A stretch of DNA of 15,276 nucleotides from an uncultured Asticcacaulis sp. (GTDB lineage Bacteria > Pseudomonadota > Alphaproteobacteria > Caulobacterales > Caulobacteraceae): the NCBI GenBank assembly GCA_946482045.1, contig CAMLPZ010000073.1:1-15276 (forward strand), written 5' to 3'. A model generated the notes under the pieces. The model did no database searches. It was not told the origin of the DNA and saw only the letters and a program-made list of their open reading frames with translations. Of the stretch, positions 6,076 through 13,697 are shown in pieces (within the stretch, counting starts at the first letter, position 1; each line of letters begins with the position of its first letter). A program made the position numbers and the translations under genes.

Positions 6076-7506
6076 TTAGGCCTGTACGGCCGTGTCCTTG
6101 AAGCTGTTCCACGGCCCGTTGATGGCCACCGTCATGCCGTTGGCCTGCAGGTTGGCAAACAGGGTCGATCCGTCCGGCGAGAAACACACGCCCGCCCATT
6201 CCGAATTCTGCGGATTGACGTTGCGCGCGAAGGTCGCGACCTTGCCTTGCGGGGTCACAATGCGCAGGTGGTTGATCAGCACGTCCGAATAGCGGTCTTC
6301 GCAGACGAACAGATGACCCCACGGGGCGACGGTGAGATTGTCGGCATAGTCGAGCACGGTTTGGTCGCCGGATTCGACGAACAGATCGATGATCCCAGGG
6401 TGTTTGGCTTCGTCGCTGGTGCCTTCATGAGCGGAAGGCGTGTAGCGCATGATCTGGCCAAAGCCGTGCGGCCCGCCGGCGGTGCAGGCAAAGAACAGTT
6501 CGCCATTGCCCCAATGGATGCCTTCGCCACGGACAAAACGCGCCGCGCCCAAAGCGAAGCCTTCTTCGCGCAGGGTATCGTCCGGGCTTTCAACGTTCTT
6601 CAGGTCGATCCATGAGGTGGCAAAACGGTCGCCCATCTTCCACAGCGTGCTGGTCTGGTTGCCTGTTTCGGCCTTCAGTGCATCGCGGATCACCAGGGCT
6701 TGCAGCTTGCCGCCGTGATGCAACTGGCCCTTGTGCGCCGGGATAAAGCGATAGAACAGGCTGTTGGGGCGGTCTTCGGTCAGATAGACGATACCCGTGC
6801 GCGGATCGACGCAAGCTGCCTCGTGCTCGAAGCGGCCCATGGCCTTGAGCGGTACCGGATCGACCAGGCCTTTGTGCTTCGAAGGCACTTCGAAAACCCA
6901 GCCATGGTCCTTCTTGACGCCTTCGCCGGCGCGGATGTTGCTTTCTTCGCAGGTCAGCCACGAACCCCACGGCGTCAGGCCGCCGGCGCAGTTGGTCGAC
7001 GTGCCGGTTAGCGACAGATAGTGGCTTTCCAGCGCCTGCGTCTTGATATTGTAGATCAGGGTCGAGGTGCCGCCACCCAGAGGGAAGTCGTCGTCAGCCG
7101 TAAAGTCATAGACCTTGCTGCGGTCGAGCTTGTCCATGTTCTGGCCCTGGCCGCCGACCGGGAACTGGTTGCGCGTCTTGTGGTTCAGTTCGTGGTTGCG
7201 AACCAGAATGACCTTATCCGGATCGGAATGGGCAAAGGCGGCCATGCCATCGTGTTTGCCCGGCACCAATAGCCCGTCGTCCATGGTTTCGCCCATCCGC
7301 GAGAAGATACGGTAGGTGAAGCCTTCGGGCAGTTCGATCAGGCCGGCGGGGTCGGCCTTGAGGCGGCCATAACCTTCGACCTCGTTCTTATAACCCGGGT
7401 CCGTCTTGGGGTCGGCCGGGCGCACGGCGGCGCGGGCGTTAAGGCCCATGAAAGCCAGGGAGGTGGCGGCCGAACCGGCCAGGAAGTGGCGACGCGATAA
7501 AGACAT
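6076..7506 (-). CDS. PhoX family (DUF839) Tat-exported protein
   Basis: The 476-residue product belongs to the PhoX/DUF839 family, calcium- and iron-dependent alkaline phosphatases or relatives that fold as a beta-propeller in the periplasm. The start at 7506 places a Tat signal at once: SLSRRHFLAGSAATSLAFMG (2-21), with cleavage likely near ARA (24-26). Family motifs include GGGTSTLIYN (144-153), NCAGGLTPWGSWLTCEE (172-188) and GRFEHEAACVDP (224-235) followed by YLTEDR. The Glu residues and Cys173/Cys186 are those typically conserved around the metal cluster. The substrate cannot be told from sequence. Many members are annotated only as DUF839 phosphatases. It is a single gene, divergent from rplM, with a Pho-box-like sequence about 70 nt upstream of the start. 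The frame from 7563 is rejected because it would precede the Tat signal with 19 unrelated residues. Confidence 0.88.
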   Translation of the reverse strand: MSLSRRHFLAGSAATSLAFMGLNARAAVRPADPKTDPGYKNEVEGYGRLKADPAGLIELPEGFTYRIFSRMGETMDDGLLVPGKHDGMAAFAHSDPDKVILVRNHELNHKTRNQFPVGGQGQNMDKLDRSKVYDFTADDDFPLGGGTSTLIYNIKTQALESHYLSLTGTSTNCAGGLTPWGSWLTCEESNIRAGEGVKKDHGWVFEVPSKHKGLVDPVPLKAMGRFEHEAACVDPRTGIVYLTEDRPNSLFYRFIPAHKGQLHHGGKLQALVIRDALKAETGNQTSTLWKMGDRFATSWIDLKNVESPDDTLREEGFALGAARFVRGEGIHWGNGELFFACTAGGPHGFGQIMRYTPSAHEGTSDEAKHPGIIDLFVESGDQTVLDYADNLTVAPWGHLFVCEDRYSDVLINHLRIVTPQGKVATFARNVNPQNSEWAGVCFSPDGSTLFANLQANGMTVAINGPWNSFKDTAVQA

Positions 7507-7558
7507 GGGAACCCTGAGTGTTGTGTCGGGTGAAACGGTTAGACCAAAGCGCATCCGT

Positions 7559-7592
7559 CGCATAGAGTGCGGCCATCAAACTTTTATGACGC
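7559..7592 (-). promoter_or_regulatory. Possible Pho box and -10 upstream of the PhoX-family gene
   Basis: On the minus strand GCGTCAT-AAAA-GTTTGAT (7592 to 7575) resembles the PhoB direct repeat CTGTCAT-N4-CTGTCAT, with 5/7 and 4/7 matches. Ten nucleotides further a weak -10, TATGCG (7564 to 7559), lies at the spacing typical of PhoB-dependent promoters, where the Pho box replaces the -35. The match is degenerate, and the position and the downstream gene family are what make it worth listing. Confidence 0.35.
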
Positions 7593-7673
7593 AATTTAGC
7601 GGTAATTTAATACCCAAGTCAATTTCTTCAATGAAATCATACTGATCTGGCTCATTTTGCTCAAAATTATGCG

Positions 7674-7702
7674 TTGACACTCTAAGGAGCCTCCTGTACA
7701 TG
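7674..7702 (+). promoter_or_regulatory. Probable rplM-rpsI promoter
   Basis: A perfect TTGACA (-35, 7674-7679) is followed by a 17-bp spacer and TACATG (7697-7702), a weak -10. The predicted start near 7709 would give a leader of about 50 nt that begins just before the hairpin at 7717-7739. A strong constitutive promoter is expected for a ribosomal protein operon. Confidence 0.6.
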
Positions 7703-7716
7703 ACGCGCCTCTTCGC

Positions 7717-7739
7717 CGCGCAGGGGCTAACCTTGCGCG
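7717..7739 (+). promoter_or_regulatory. Leader hairpin upstream of the rplM ribosome-binding site
   Basis: CGCGCAGGG (7717-7725) pairs with CCTTGCGCG (7731-7739) in nine continuous base pairs (one G-U) around loop GCTAA. AAGGAA (7747-7752), the rplM Shine-Dalgarno sequence, starts eight nucleotides later. Autogenous control of rplM by L13 through its leader is known in E. coli, so this is a plausible regulatory hairpin here. Confidence 0.5.
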
Positions 7740-7758
7740 ACAATCCAAGGAATTTCTC

Positions 7759-8232
7759 ATGTTGACGTCCACAACCGCGGCTCTCAAGCCCGCCGATGTC
7801 GAGAAGAAGTGGATCGTGATCGACGCTCAGGATGCCGTGCTCGGCCGCCTGGCAGCTTTCATCGCCATGCGTCTTCGCGGCAAGCATCTGCCGACCTATA
7901 CCCCGAACGTCGATTCCGGTGACTATGTCATCGTGATCAACGCCGAAAAGGTCCACCTGACCGGCAAGAAGCACAACGAAATCTTTTACTGGCACACCGG
8001 CCACCCCGGCGGCGTCAAGCAACGCACGCTTGGCCAGCTGCTGGACGGCAAATATCCGGAGCGCGTGCTGACCAAGGCGGTCGAGCGCATGCTGCCGAAG
8101 GAATCGCCGCTGGCCCGCGCCCAGATGACGCACCTGCGCATCTACGCCGGCGAAGCCCACCCCCATGAAGCTCAACAGCCGGAAGTCATCGACTTCAAGG
8201 GCCTGAGCCGCAAGAACGTCCGGAGCGTCTAA
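7759..8232 (+). CDS. rplM: 50S ribosomal protein L13
   Basis: The 157-residue product is an early-assembly protein of the large ribosomal subunit that binds 23S rRNA. Family signatures are [19 protein letters not shown] (16-34), the [20 protein letters not shown] region, KVHLTGKK and the C-terminal [18 protein letters not shown] ten-residue N-terminal extension before the usual WxVIDA start is common in alphaproteobacteria. AAGGAA lies six nucleotides before the ATG. The gene is followed by rpsI after 2 nt, the near-universal bacterial pair. The upstream leader holds a promoter and a hairpin that may serve in feedback control. Confidence 0.98.
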   Translation: MLTSTTAALKPADVEKKWIVIDAQDAVLGRLAAFIAMRLRGKHLPTYTPNVDSGDYVIVINAEKVHLTGKKHNEIFYWHTGHPGGVKQRTLGQLLDGKYPERVLTKAVERMLPKESPLARAQMTHLRIYAGEAHPHEAQQPEVIDFKGLSRKNVRSV

Positions 8233-8234
8233 GA

Positions 8235-8729
8235 ATGGCCGAAGTTCAAGAACAAACCACCGGTCAAGGCCTGGAAGCTCTCGCTTCGCTGTCGTCCACC
8301 CCGGTTGAAACCAAGGTCGAGCGCGTTCAGATCCTCGACAAGTACGGCCGCGCCTATGCCACCGGCAAGCGCAAGAACGCCGTCGCCCGCGTGTGGATCA
8401 AGCCGGGTTCCGGCAAGTGGATCATCAATGACCGCGAGCAGGAAGTCTACTTCGCGCGCCCGGTTCTGCGCATGATGATCGCTCAGCCGCTTAACCTGAC
8501 CGACCGCGCCTCGCAGTTCGACGTCATCGTTTCGGTCCACGGTTCGGGTCTGTCGGGTCAAGCCGGCGCTATCCGTCACGGCCTGTCGAAGGCGCTGACC
8601 TACTATGAGCCCGCGCTGCGCCCGGCCCTGAAGGCCGCTGGCTTCCTGACCCGCGACTCGCGCGTCGTCGAGCGTAAGAAGTACGGCCGCGCCAAGGCTC
8701 GCCGCTCCTTCCAGTTCTCGAAGCGTTAA
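8235..8729 (+). CDS. rpsI: 30S ribosomal protein S9
   Basis: The 164-residue product is a small-subunit protein whose C-terminal tail reaches the ribosomal P site and contacts tRNA. The core begins at about residue 36 with [21 protein letters not shown], the standard S9 opening. Further signatures are [26 protein letters not shown] and the strongly basic end [20 protein letters not shown], where the terminal Lys-Arg is the conserved tip. The first 35 residues are an alphaproteobacterial-type extension. The gene starts 2 nt after the rplM stop, with GGAG inside the end of rplM, so the two are translated from one mRNA. The hairpins at 8738-8819 end the operon. Confidence 0.98.
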   Translation: MAEVQEQTTGQGLEALASLSSTPVETKVERVQILDKYGRAYATGKRKNAVARVWIKPGSGKWIINDREQEVYFARPVLRMMIAQPLNLTDRASQFDVIVSVHGSGLSGQAGAIRHGLSKALTYYEPALRPALKAAGFLTRDSRVVERKKYGRAKARRSFQFSKR

Positions 8730-8737
8730 TTTCGGAT

Positions 8738-8764
8738 CATGGGGGAAACGGTGTTTCCCCCATG
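8738..8764 (+). terminator. Perfect hairpin after rpsI (terminator-like, no T-run)
   Basis: CATGGGGGAAAC (8738-8749) pairs perfectly with GTTTCCCCCATG (8753-8764) around loop GGT. It begins eight nucleotides after the rpsI stop. Without a T-run it may protect the mRNA 3' end rather than terminate. Its right arm overlaps an alternative hairpin CCATGTG/CACATGG (8760-8782). Confidence 0.65.
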
Positions 8765-8784
8765 TGCCCCTTTACCACATGGTG

Positions 8785-8819
8785 AAAAACACCCTAGGGA
8801 CGGCCCTGCGGGTGTTTTT
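8785..8819 (+). terminator. Intrinsic terminator of the rplM-rpsI operon
   Basis: AAAAACACCC (8785-8794) pairs with GGGTGTTTTT (8810-8819), with an additional GGG/CCC helix in the loop. The T-run 8815-8819 ends the stem on the plus strand, and the A-run would serve the other strand. Confidence 0.8.
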
Positions 8820-8829
8820 CGCTTTTTGT

Positions 8830-8899
8830 ACCTCCCAAGCTGTGCTGGGGAGGGGACCGCACGAGACGGTGCTTGCACCGGCGAGATGTGGTGGTGGGG
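8830..8899. repeat. Palindromic interspersed element between rpsI and argC
   Basis: A core hairpin CCTCCC-AAGC/GCT-GGGGAGG (8831-8853) is followed by a GC-rich arm with ACCG/CGGT repeats and ends in GGTGGTGGGG (8889-8898). The plan of palindromic core, variable arm and G-rich end is the same as in the 5849-5986 element, although the sequence is different. It looks like a single unit of a non-coding repeat family. Confidence 0.55.
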
Positions 8900-8928
8900 T
8901 TTCTTGCTTTCTTTTCGATAGGTACGCC

Positions 8929-9861
8929 ATGTCTCACAAGGTTTTTATCGACGGCGAAGTCGGCACCACAGGCTTGCAGATCCGCGAACGTCTTCAGGAT
9001 CGTTCCGACATCGAGCTGATCCGGCTCAGTGAAGACAAGCGCAAGGACGCCGCTGCCCGTAAGGATGCGCTGAATGCCGCCGACGCCGTCATCCTGTGCC
9101 TGCCGGACGATGCTGCGCGCGAAGCCGTGTCGCTGATCGACAATCCCGACGTTTGCGTCATCGACGCTTCGACCGCGCATCGCGTCGAAGAGGGTTGGAC
9201 GTTTGGTTTTCCAGAGATGACCGAAGGCCACCGCGACGTCATCGCCGCTTCAAAGCGCATCAGCAATCCCGGCTGTCATTCGACCGGCTTTATCGCGCTG
9301 GTGCGTCCGCTGGCTGAGCTTGGCATCATCCCGCCTTTCTTTCCGATCACGGCATCGTCGCTAACCGGCTATAGTGGCGGCGGCAAATCCATGATTGCCG
9401 AATTCGAAGGCGGGCAGGGGCGTGAGCGCATCTACGCCACCGGCCTGACGCACAAGCACCTGCCGGAAATGCAGCTCTACTCGGGCCTCGAAAACCCGCC
9501 GATCTTCTCGCCGACCGTCGCCAAGTTCGCGCAGGGCCTGATCGTCGAGGTACCGCTGCATCTTTGGGCGCTGCCCGACGAACCCGACCTGGCCGGCATC
9601 CACAGCATCCTTACCGCCCACTATGCCGGCGAGCGCTTTATCCGTGTCGCTTCGCTCGAGGAAAGCGCCGAGGCAAAGGCGGTTAATGCCGATGCGCTAG
9701 CCAACACCAATCAATTGTTGATTCACGTGTTTGGTGACGACGACACGCAAACCGCCAACCTGGTCGCCGTCTTCGACAATCTCGGCAAGGGCGCGTCGGG
9801 TGCGGCTGTGCAAAACCTTAATCTGGTGCTAGGTGTCGATGAAGGCCTGGGGCTCATATAG
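8929..9861 (+). CDS. argC: N-acetyl-gamma-glutamyl-phosphate reductase, type 2
   Basis: This cytosolic NADPH-dependent enzyme reduces N-acetylglutamyl 5-phosphate to the semialdehyde in arginine biosynthesis. The 310-residue length fits the short (type 2) ArgC subfamily. The nucleotide-binding start [15 protein letters not shown] (4-18) has the Gly-rich turn. The catalytic Cys116 lies in [10 protein letters not shown] (112-121). GYSGGGKS (147-154) and the HKHLPEMQ segment (175-182) are also family features. The ATG at 8929 starts directly before the conserved dinucleotide-binding strand and follows AGGT. A frame open from 8764 only reads through the repeat region and is rejected. The rpsI-argC adjacency is common in Caulobacterales and other alphaproteobacteria, but terminator hairpins suggest argC is mainly transcribed separately. 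Confidence 0.96.
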   Translation: MSHKVFIDGEVGTTGLQIRERLQDRSDIELIRLSEDKRKDAAARKDALNAADAVILCLPDDAAREAVSLIDNPDVCVIDASTAHRVEEGWTFGFPEMTEGHRDVIAASKRISNPGCHSTGFIALVRPLAELGIIPPFFPITASSLTGYSGGGKSMIAEFEGGQGRERIYATGLTHKHLPEMQLYSGLENPPIFSPTVAKFAQGLIVEVPLHLWALPDEPDLAGIHSILTAHYAGERFIRVASLEESAEAKAVNADALANTNQLLIHVFGDDDTQTANLVAVFDNLGKGASGAAVQNLNLVLGVDEGLGLI

Positions 9862-9884
9862 TCCGGCCTGACGGAGTTTTGCCC

Positions 9885-10145
9885 ATGTTCACCGCCATCG
9901 TCACCTGGATCGCCATCTACATCATGATCTGGTGGGTGACCCTGTTCGCTGTCCTGCCGATCGGCGGCAATCCCAGCCACCACGAGGCCGGCGTTGAGGT
10001 CATCAAGGGCAATGATCCGGGGGCCCCGGTTAATCCGAACCTGTGGAAGAAGGCCAAGCTCAACAGCATCGTCGCGCTTGTTGTGTGGGCTTTGCTCCTG
10101 GGTTTGAGTTTCTTCGTGCACATTCCGCTGCCGGGCACTGAATAA
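9885..10145 (+). CDS. DUF1467 family membrane protein
   Basis: The 86-residue protein has two transmembrane helices (about 4-26 and 60-79). The opening MFTAIVTWIAIYIMIWWVTL followed by FAVLPIG is characteristic of DUF1467, a small alphaproteobacterial family of unknown function. The loop (28-57) includes HHEAG and the segment GNDPGAPVNPNLWKKAKLNS, which fits family members where the loop is proposed to face the cytoplasm. ATG at 9885 with ACGGAG nine nucleotides upstream is preferred over TTG at 9879. It sits 23 nt after argC and 97 nt before proS. DUF1467 genes frequently lie next to proS in this class, so the position supports the assignment. Confidence 0.85.
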   Translation: MFTAIVTWIAIYIMIWWVTLFAVLPIGGNPSHHEAGVEVIKGNDPGAPVNPNLWKKAKLNSIVALVVWALLLGLSFFVHIPLPGTE

Positions 10146-10170
10146 GTCTTGCACCGGCGGTGTTCGCCAT

Positions 10171-10207
10171 GAAAAAGACTGACACTTTTTCCAAACCTGC
10201 TTAGGGT
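10171..10207 (+). promoter_or_regulatory. Probable proS-lolC-lolD promoter
   Basis: CTGACA (10179-10184) is followed by exactly 17 bp and TAGGGT (10202-10207), giving one mismatch in the -35 and a weak -10. It overlaps a small inverted repeat GAAAAAG/CTTTTTC (10171-10177 and 10185-10191). That repeat might instead be a weak terminator of the DUF1467 gene or an operator. Confidence 0.4.
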
Positions 10208-10242
10208 GCGCGCGCCCTGATACCTAACGAACGGATTCTCTC

Positions 10243-11562
10243 ATGCGCCTGTCGCGCTACTTCCTTCCCCTTCTCAAGGAAAACCCCTCCGAAGCCCAGA
10301 TCGTCTCGCATCGCCTGATGCTGAGGACCGGCATGATCCGTCAGGAAGCCGCCGGCATCTATGCCTGGTTGCCGCTGGGCCTGAAGGTGCTGAAGAAGGT
10401 CGAGAAAATCGTCGAGGAAGAAATGGCCCGCGCCGGCGCCATTCAACTATTGATGCCGACTCTGCAACTGGCCGACCTGTGGCGCGAATCCGGCCGCTAC
10501 GACGACTACGGCCAGGAGATGCTGCGCATCAAGGACCGCCACGAGCGCGAGATGCTCTACGGGCCGACCAACGAGGAAATGATCACCGAGATCTTCCGCG
10601 GCACGGTCAAGTCCTACAAGGACCTGCCGCTCAACCTCTATCACATCCAGTGGAAGTTCCGCGACGAACAGCGCCCGCGATTCGGCGTCATGCGGGGCCG
10701 CGAATTCCTGATGAAGGACGCATACAGCTTCGACATCGACGAAGCTTCGGCGCGCAAGGCCTATAACCGCATGTTCGTGGCCTATCTCAACACCTTCAGC
10801 CGCATGGGCCTGAAAGCCGTTCCGATGCGCGCCGACACCGGCCCGATCGGCGGCGACCTAAGCCATGAATTCATCATCCTGGCCGATACCGGCGAAAGCG
10901 CCGTCTTCTGCCACCGCGACCTGGTCGACATGCCGGCGCCTGGCAACGATGTCGACTGGGACGACCTGCAAGGCATTGTCGATGGCCGCACGGCGCTTTA
11001 TGCGGCGACTGAAGAAATGCACAATACCGATGATTTCGCTGCTGTGCCCGCCGACAAACAGTTGTCGGCGCGCGGTATCGAGGTCGGTCACATCTTCTAT
11101 TTCGGCGAAAAGTACTCCAAGCCGATGAAGGCCGTTGTCAACGGCCCCGACGGCGAGATCACCGTCCACATGGGCTCCTACGGCGTCGGCGTCTCGCGTC
11201 TCTTGGGCGCGATCATTGAGGCCAGCCACGATGAAGCCGGCATCGTCTGGCCGGAAAGCGTGGCACCGTTCGACGTCGGCCTGATCAACCTGCGCGCCGG
11301 CGACGAAGCTTGCGATGCCGCATGTGAGAAGGCCTACAAGGCGCTGACGGCGGCGGGCCGCGAAGTCCTCTACGACGACCGCGATGATCGTCCAGGCGCC
11401 AAGTTCGCTTCCATGGACCTGATCGGCATTCCGTGGCAGCTGATCATCGGCCCCAAGGGGCTGGCCGAGGGCAAGGTAGAGCTCAAGAACCGCGCCACCG
11501 GCGAACGCCAGACGGCCGATTTCGATGAAGTCCTGGCGCAACTGACGAAGGCAAAGGCCTAA
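10243..11562 (+). CDS. proS: Prolyl-tRNA synthetase, short alphaproteobacterial form
   Basis: This class II enzyme charges tRNA-Pro with proline. The 439-residue product is about 130 residues shorter than the E. coli enzyme. It lacks the roughly 180-residue editing (INS) domain normally between motifs 2 and 3, as is usual for alphaproteobacteria. Motif 2 is [20 protein letters not shown] (140-159), the ATP-binding TNEE lies at 109-112, and motif 3 is [16 protein letters not shown] (311-326). The C-terminal anticodon-binding domain (about 343-435) includes [14 protein letters not shown] and [15 protein letters not shown] at 10243 follows a weak GGA. The permease gene starts 5 nt after the stop, so proS heads the proS-lolC/E-lolD unit. 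A cognate tRNA-Pro(GGG) lies at 1012-1088. Confidence 0.97.
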   Translation: MRLSRYFLPLLKENPSEAQIVSHRLMLRTGMIRQEAAGIYAWLPLGLKVLKKVEKIVEEEMARAGAIQLLMPTLQLADLWRESGRYDDYGQEMLRIKDRHEREMLYGPTNEEMITEIFRGTVKSYKDLPLNLYHIQWKFRDEQRPRFGVMRGREFLMKDAYSFDIDEASARKAYNRMFVAYLNTFSRMGLKAVPMRADTGPIGGDLSHEFIILADTGESAVFCHRDLVDMPAPGNDVDWDDLQGIVDGRTALYAATEEMHNTDDFAAVPADKQLSARGIEVGHIFYFGEKYSKPMKAVVNGPDGEITVHMGSYGVGVSRLLGAIIEASHDEAGIVWPESVAPFDVGLINLRAGDEACDAACEKAYKALTAAGREVLYDDRDDRPGAKFASMDLIGIPWQLIIGPKGLAEGKVELKNRATGERQTADFDEVLAQLTKAKA

Positions 11563-11567
11563 AACAT

Positions 11568-12851
11568 ATGGGTTTCTTGAAGGCGCTGTTCGGTTTCCGT
11601 CCCTGGGAATTCAGCCTGGCCCTGCGTTACCTGCGCACGCGGCGCAAGGACGGCGGGATCGCCGTCATCGCCATCATATCCTATATCGGCATCGCACTGG
11701 CCGTCACCGCGCTGATCTCGACCATGTCGATCATGAACGGCTTCCGCGAGGAAATGCTGTCGCGCCTGCTGGCGTTTGGCGGCCACGGCTATCTGTATGG
11801 CGCGCCGCTAGATGACTTCGCCCATCGCGATGAGATGCTGAAGCGGCTCAAGGCCGTACCGGGCGTCACCCAGGCGGCGCCCTTCCTGACCGGCGCGGCG
11901 CTGATCCAGAGCATGAACGGCGACATTGACGGCGCCTATGTGCGAGGCGTCGAGCCCGACACGCTCAAGAACACAGCCATTATCCGCGACAATATCAAGG
12001 ACGGCTCGCTCAGCCAGTTCGGCATTGGCGATTACGGTGGCAATGTCGTCATGGTCGGCGACGGCCTGGCCAATCGCATGGGATTGCGCGCCGGCGACGA
12101 GGTAACACTCGTTTCGCCGGGCGGTTCGACCGCCTTTGGCGCCACGCCGCGCCGCGTCGTCTATGTTATCGGCGGCGTTTTCCATAGCGGCGTCAGCGAG
12201 ATCGACCGCGCTTTTGTTTATCTGCCGCTCAACCAGGCCCAGCTCTTCTTTGACCGCGAAGACGAGTGGGACATGGTCGAGATCAAGGTCGCGAACCCTT
12301 ACGACATAGGGGCCTGGCGTGGGCAATTGCTCCATGCGGCTGGCGACAGGGCGCTTTTCCAGGATTGGACGCAGACCAATGGCTCCCTGTGGGGGGCGCT
12401 TCAGGTCGAACGCGCCGCCATGGGTTTCATCCTGTTCTTTATCGTCATTATTGCCTCGCTTAACATTATTTCCGGCGTCGTCATGCTGGTGAAAAACAAG
12501 GCGCGCGATGTCGCCATCCTGCGCACCATGGGCGCTGATCGTTCCGCGATTTCGCGCGTCTTCTTCATTACAGGCAGCACGATTGGCGCGGCCGGAACTG
12601 TCTCCGGACTGCTGTTGGGCGTTCTGTTCTGCACCTTCATCCGCGAGATCCAGCATTTTCTGGAATGGGTGTTCCAGACCGAGCTGTTCCCGAAGGACGT
12701 TTATTTCCTCGACCACGTGCCCGCCAAGATGGACCCCGCAGAGGTGACCTTCATCGTCATCGCGTCTCTGCTGGCGGCGTGTGTATCGACCCTGTTCCCG
12801 TCGTTGTGGGCCGCCAAGCTCGAGCCCGTGGAGGCGCTGCGCTATGAGTAA
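11568..12851 (+). CDS. lolC: Lipoprotein-releasing ABC transporter permease (LolC/E type)
   Basis: This inner-membrane permease of the Lol system takes outer-membrane-directed lipoproteins from the membrane and passes them to LolA. The 427-residue product opens with FSLALRYLRTRRKDGGIAVI (15-34), the LolC/E signature, then TM1 (about 31-53) with SIMNGFREEM after it. A periplasmic domain (60-280) follows, then an FtsX-like block with TMs near 284-307, 333-357 and 393-415. KARDVAILRTMGA (311-323) is the coupling helix that meets the ATPase. The C-terminus ends PVEALRYE. Only one permease gene is present before lolD, so a homodimeric (LolF-like) complex is likely, in contrast to the LolC/LolE heterodimer of E. 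coli. AAAGG lies ten nucleotides before the ATG. The gene overlaps lolD by 8 nt. Confidence 0.95.
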   Translation: MGFLKALFGFRPWEFSLALRYLRTRRKDGGIAVIAIISYIGIALAVTALISTMSIMNGFREEMLSRLLAFGGHGYLYGAPLDDFAHRDEMLKRLKAVPGVTQAAPFLTGAALIQSMNGDIDGAYVRGVEPDTLKNTAIIRDNIKDGSLSQFGIGDYGGNVVMVGDGLANRMGLRAGDEVTLVSPGGSTAFGATPRRVVYVIGGVFHSGVSEIDRAFVYLPLNQAQLFFDREDEWDMVEIKVANPYDIGAWRGQLLHAAGDRALFQDWTQTNGSLWGALQVERAAMGFILFFIVIIASLNIISGVVMLVKNKARDVAILRTMGADRSAISRVFFITGSTIGAAGTVSGLLLGVLFCTFIREIQHFLEWVFQTELFPKDVYFLDHVPAKMDPAEVTFIVIASLLAACVSTLFPSLWAAKLEPVEALRYE

Positions 12852-13545
12852 GCCCATCCTCTCCCTGCGCGACCTGCATCGCGACTACAAGGTCGGCGAG
12901 GGGCGCACTTTGACGGTCTTGAACGGCGTCGATCTCGACATCACGCCTGGCGAGTTTGTCGGCCTGGTTGGACCATCCGGCTCGGGCAAGTCGTCGCTAT
13001 TGCATGCGGTGGGCTTGCTGGAAGCGGCGCCCAATGCCCGCCTGACCATCGATGGTCAGGATTTTCATTCCGCCAATGAAGAACAGCGGACGCGGGCGCG
13101 GCTTGAGAAGATTGGCTTTGTCTATCAATTTCACCACCTGCTGCCGGAATATACAGCGCTCGGAAATGTCGCCCTGCCGCAGCGGATCCTCGGGCGCAAT
13201 GCGCAAGAGGCCGAGGCGAGGGCGCGTGAACTGCTAACGACGCTTGGCCTGGGCGAGCGGCTGGAACACCAGCCGGCGCAACTGTCAGGTGGCGAGCAGC
13301 AGCGCGTGGCGATCGCCCGGGCGCTTGCCAACAATCCGCGTCTGCTGCTGGCGGACGAACCGACCGGCAATCTCGATCCCGATACGTCGAAGCAGGTCTT
13401 CGACGCCCTGAAGGCGATCGTCAAAGCGCAAGGTGTGGGGGCCTTGATCGCCACGCACAACCTGGAATTGGCGCGGCATATGGACAGGGTGGTGCGGCTG
13501 GAGAACGGAACACTTGTACCATTCACACCGGAACGCGTTTCGTAA
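12844..13545 (+). CDS. lolD: Lipoprotein-releasing ABC transporter ATPase LolD
   Basis: This cytoplasmic ATPase powers lipoprotein extraction. The 233-residue product carries all ABC motifs: Walker A GPSGSGKS (43-50), Q-loop Gln95 in VYQFHHLLPEY (the LolD-type sequence after the Q-loop), signature LSGGEQQRVAIARAL (147-161), Walker B LLLADEP (167-173) with catalytic Glu172, D-loop NLD (176-178) and switch His205 in ATHN. The ATG at 12844 overlaps the end of the permease gene by 8 nt, so translation is coupled. A longer frame from 12781 lies wholly inside the permease gene and is rejected. The early segment PILSLRDLHRDYKVG matches other LolD proteins. Confidence 0.96.
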   Translation: MSKPILSLRDLHRDYKVGEGRTLTVLNGVDLDITPGEFVGLVGPSGSGKSSLLHAVGLLEAAPNARLTIDGQDFHSANEEQRTRARLEKIGFVYQFHHLLPEYTALGNVALPQRILGRNAQEAEARARELLTTLGLGERLEHQPAQLSGGEQQRVAIARALANNPRLLLADEPTGNLDPDTSKQVFDALKAIVKAQGVGALIATHNLELARHMDRVVRLENGTLVPFTPERVS

Positions 13546-13571
13546 AGCTTTGTAATTTCTCCATTTTCACA

Positions 13572-13616
13572 TTTTGTTCCCGCAATTCACAAAAAGCATT
13601 TGCGGTGAGAACAAAA
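13572..13616. repeat. Inverted repeat in the region upstream of dnaE
   Basis: TTTTGTTC-CCGCAA (13572-13585) is the inverted complement of TTGCGG-GAACAAAA (13600-13616) except for a TGA insert (13606-13608). The loop is 14 nt. The right arm contains the -35 of the predicted dnaE promoter, so the dyad could be an operator, or an end-of-lolD transcript structure, although no T-run follows. Confidence 0.5.
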
Positions 13617-13641
13617 CCGGAATATAGAACAAAACAAGAAT
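13600..13641 (+). promoter_or_regulatory. Probable dnaE promoter with GAACAAAAC repeats and LexA-like box
   Basis: TTGCGG (13600-13605), 17 bp, then TATAGA (13623-13628) fits a housekeeping promoter with a start near 13635. GAACAAAAC occurs twice at an 18-bp period, at 13609-13617 in the spacer and 13627-13635 at the -10. The sequence GAAC-N7-GAAT (13627-13641) is one base off the alphaproteobacterial LexA box in its complementary form (GAAC-N7-GAAC) and covers the -10 and start, where a repressor would block transcription. Confidence 0.5.
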
Positions 13642-13697
13642 TAGCCATAAAGCGGTCCAGAACGGCTGCGGTATGATCCGGAAATAGGAGTGGAAAA

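Noticed and set aside
7700..7765. A 21-codon upstream ORF whose stop overlaps the rplM start
   Set aside because: Its ATG lies in the predicted -10 (7697-7702), so the likely transcript starts downstream of it. It would matter only if transcription begins farther upstream.
8764..8928. In-frame extension of argC to an upstream ATG
   Set aside because: It would translate the rpsI terminator and a palindromic repeat. The enzyme's nucleotide-binding strand begins right after the ATG at 8929.
10169..10204. An 11-codon ORF before proS
   Set aside because: There is no Shine-Dalgarno sequence, it overlaps the predicted promoter, and the composition is uninformative.
10858..11541. Long minus-strand frame inside proS (and similar ones inside the permease gene, argC, heme A synthase and dnaE)
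   Set aside because: Long antisense frames are expected in GC-rich genes, and these show no family resemblance or ribosome-binding site.
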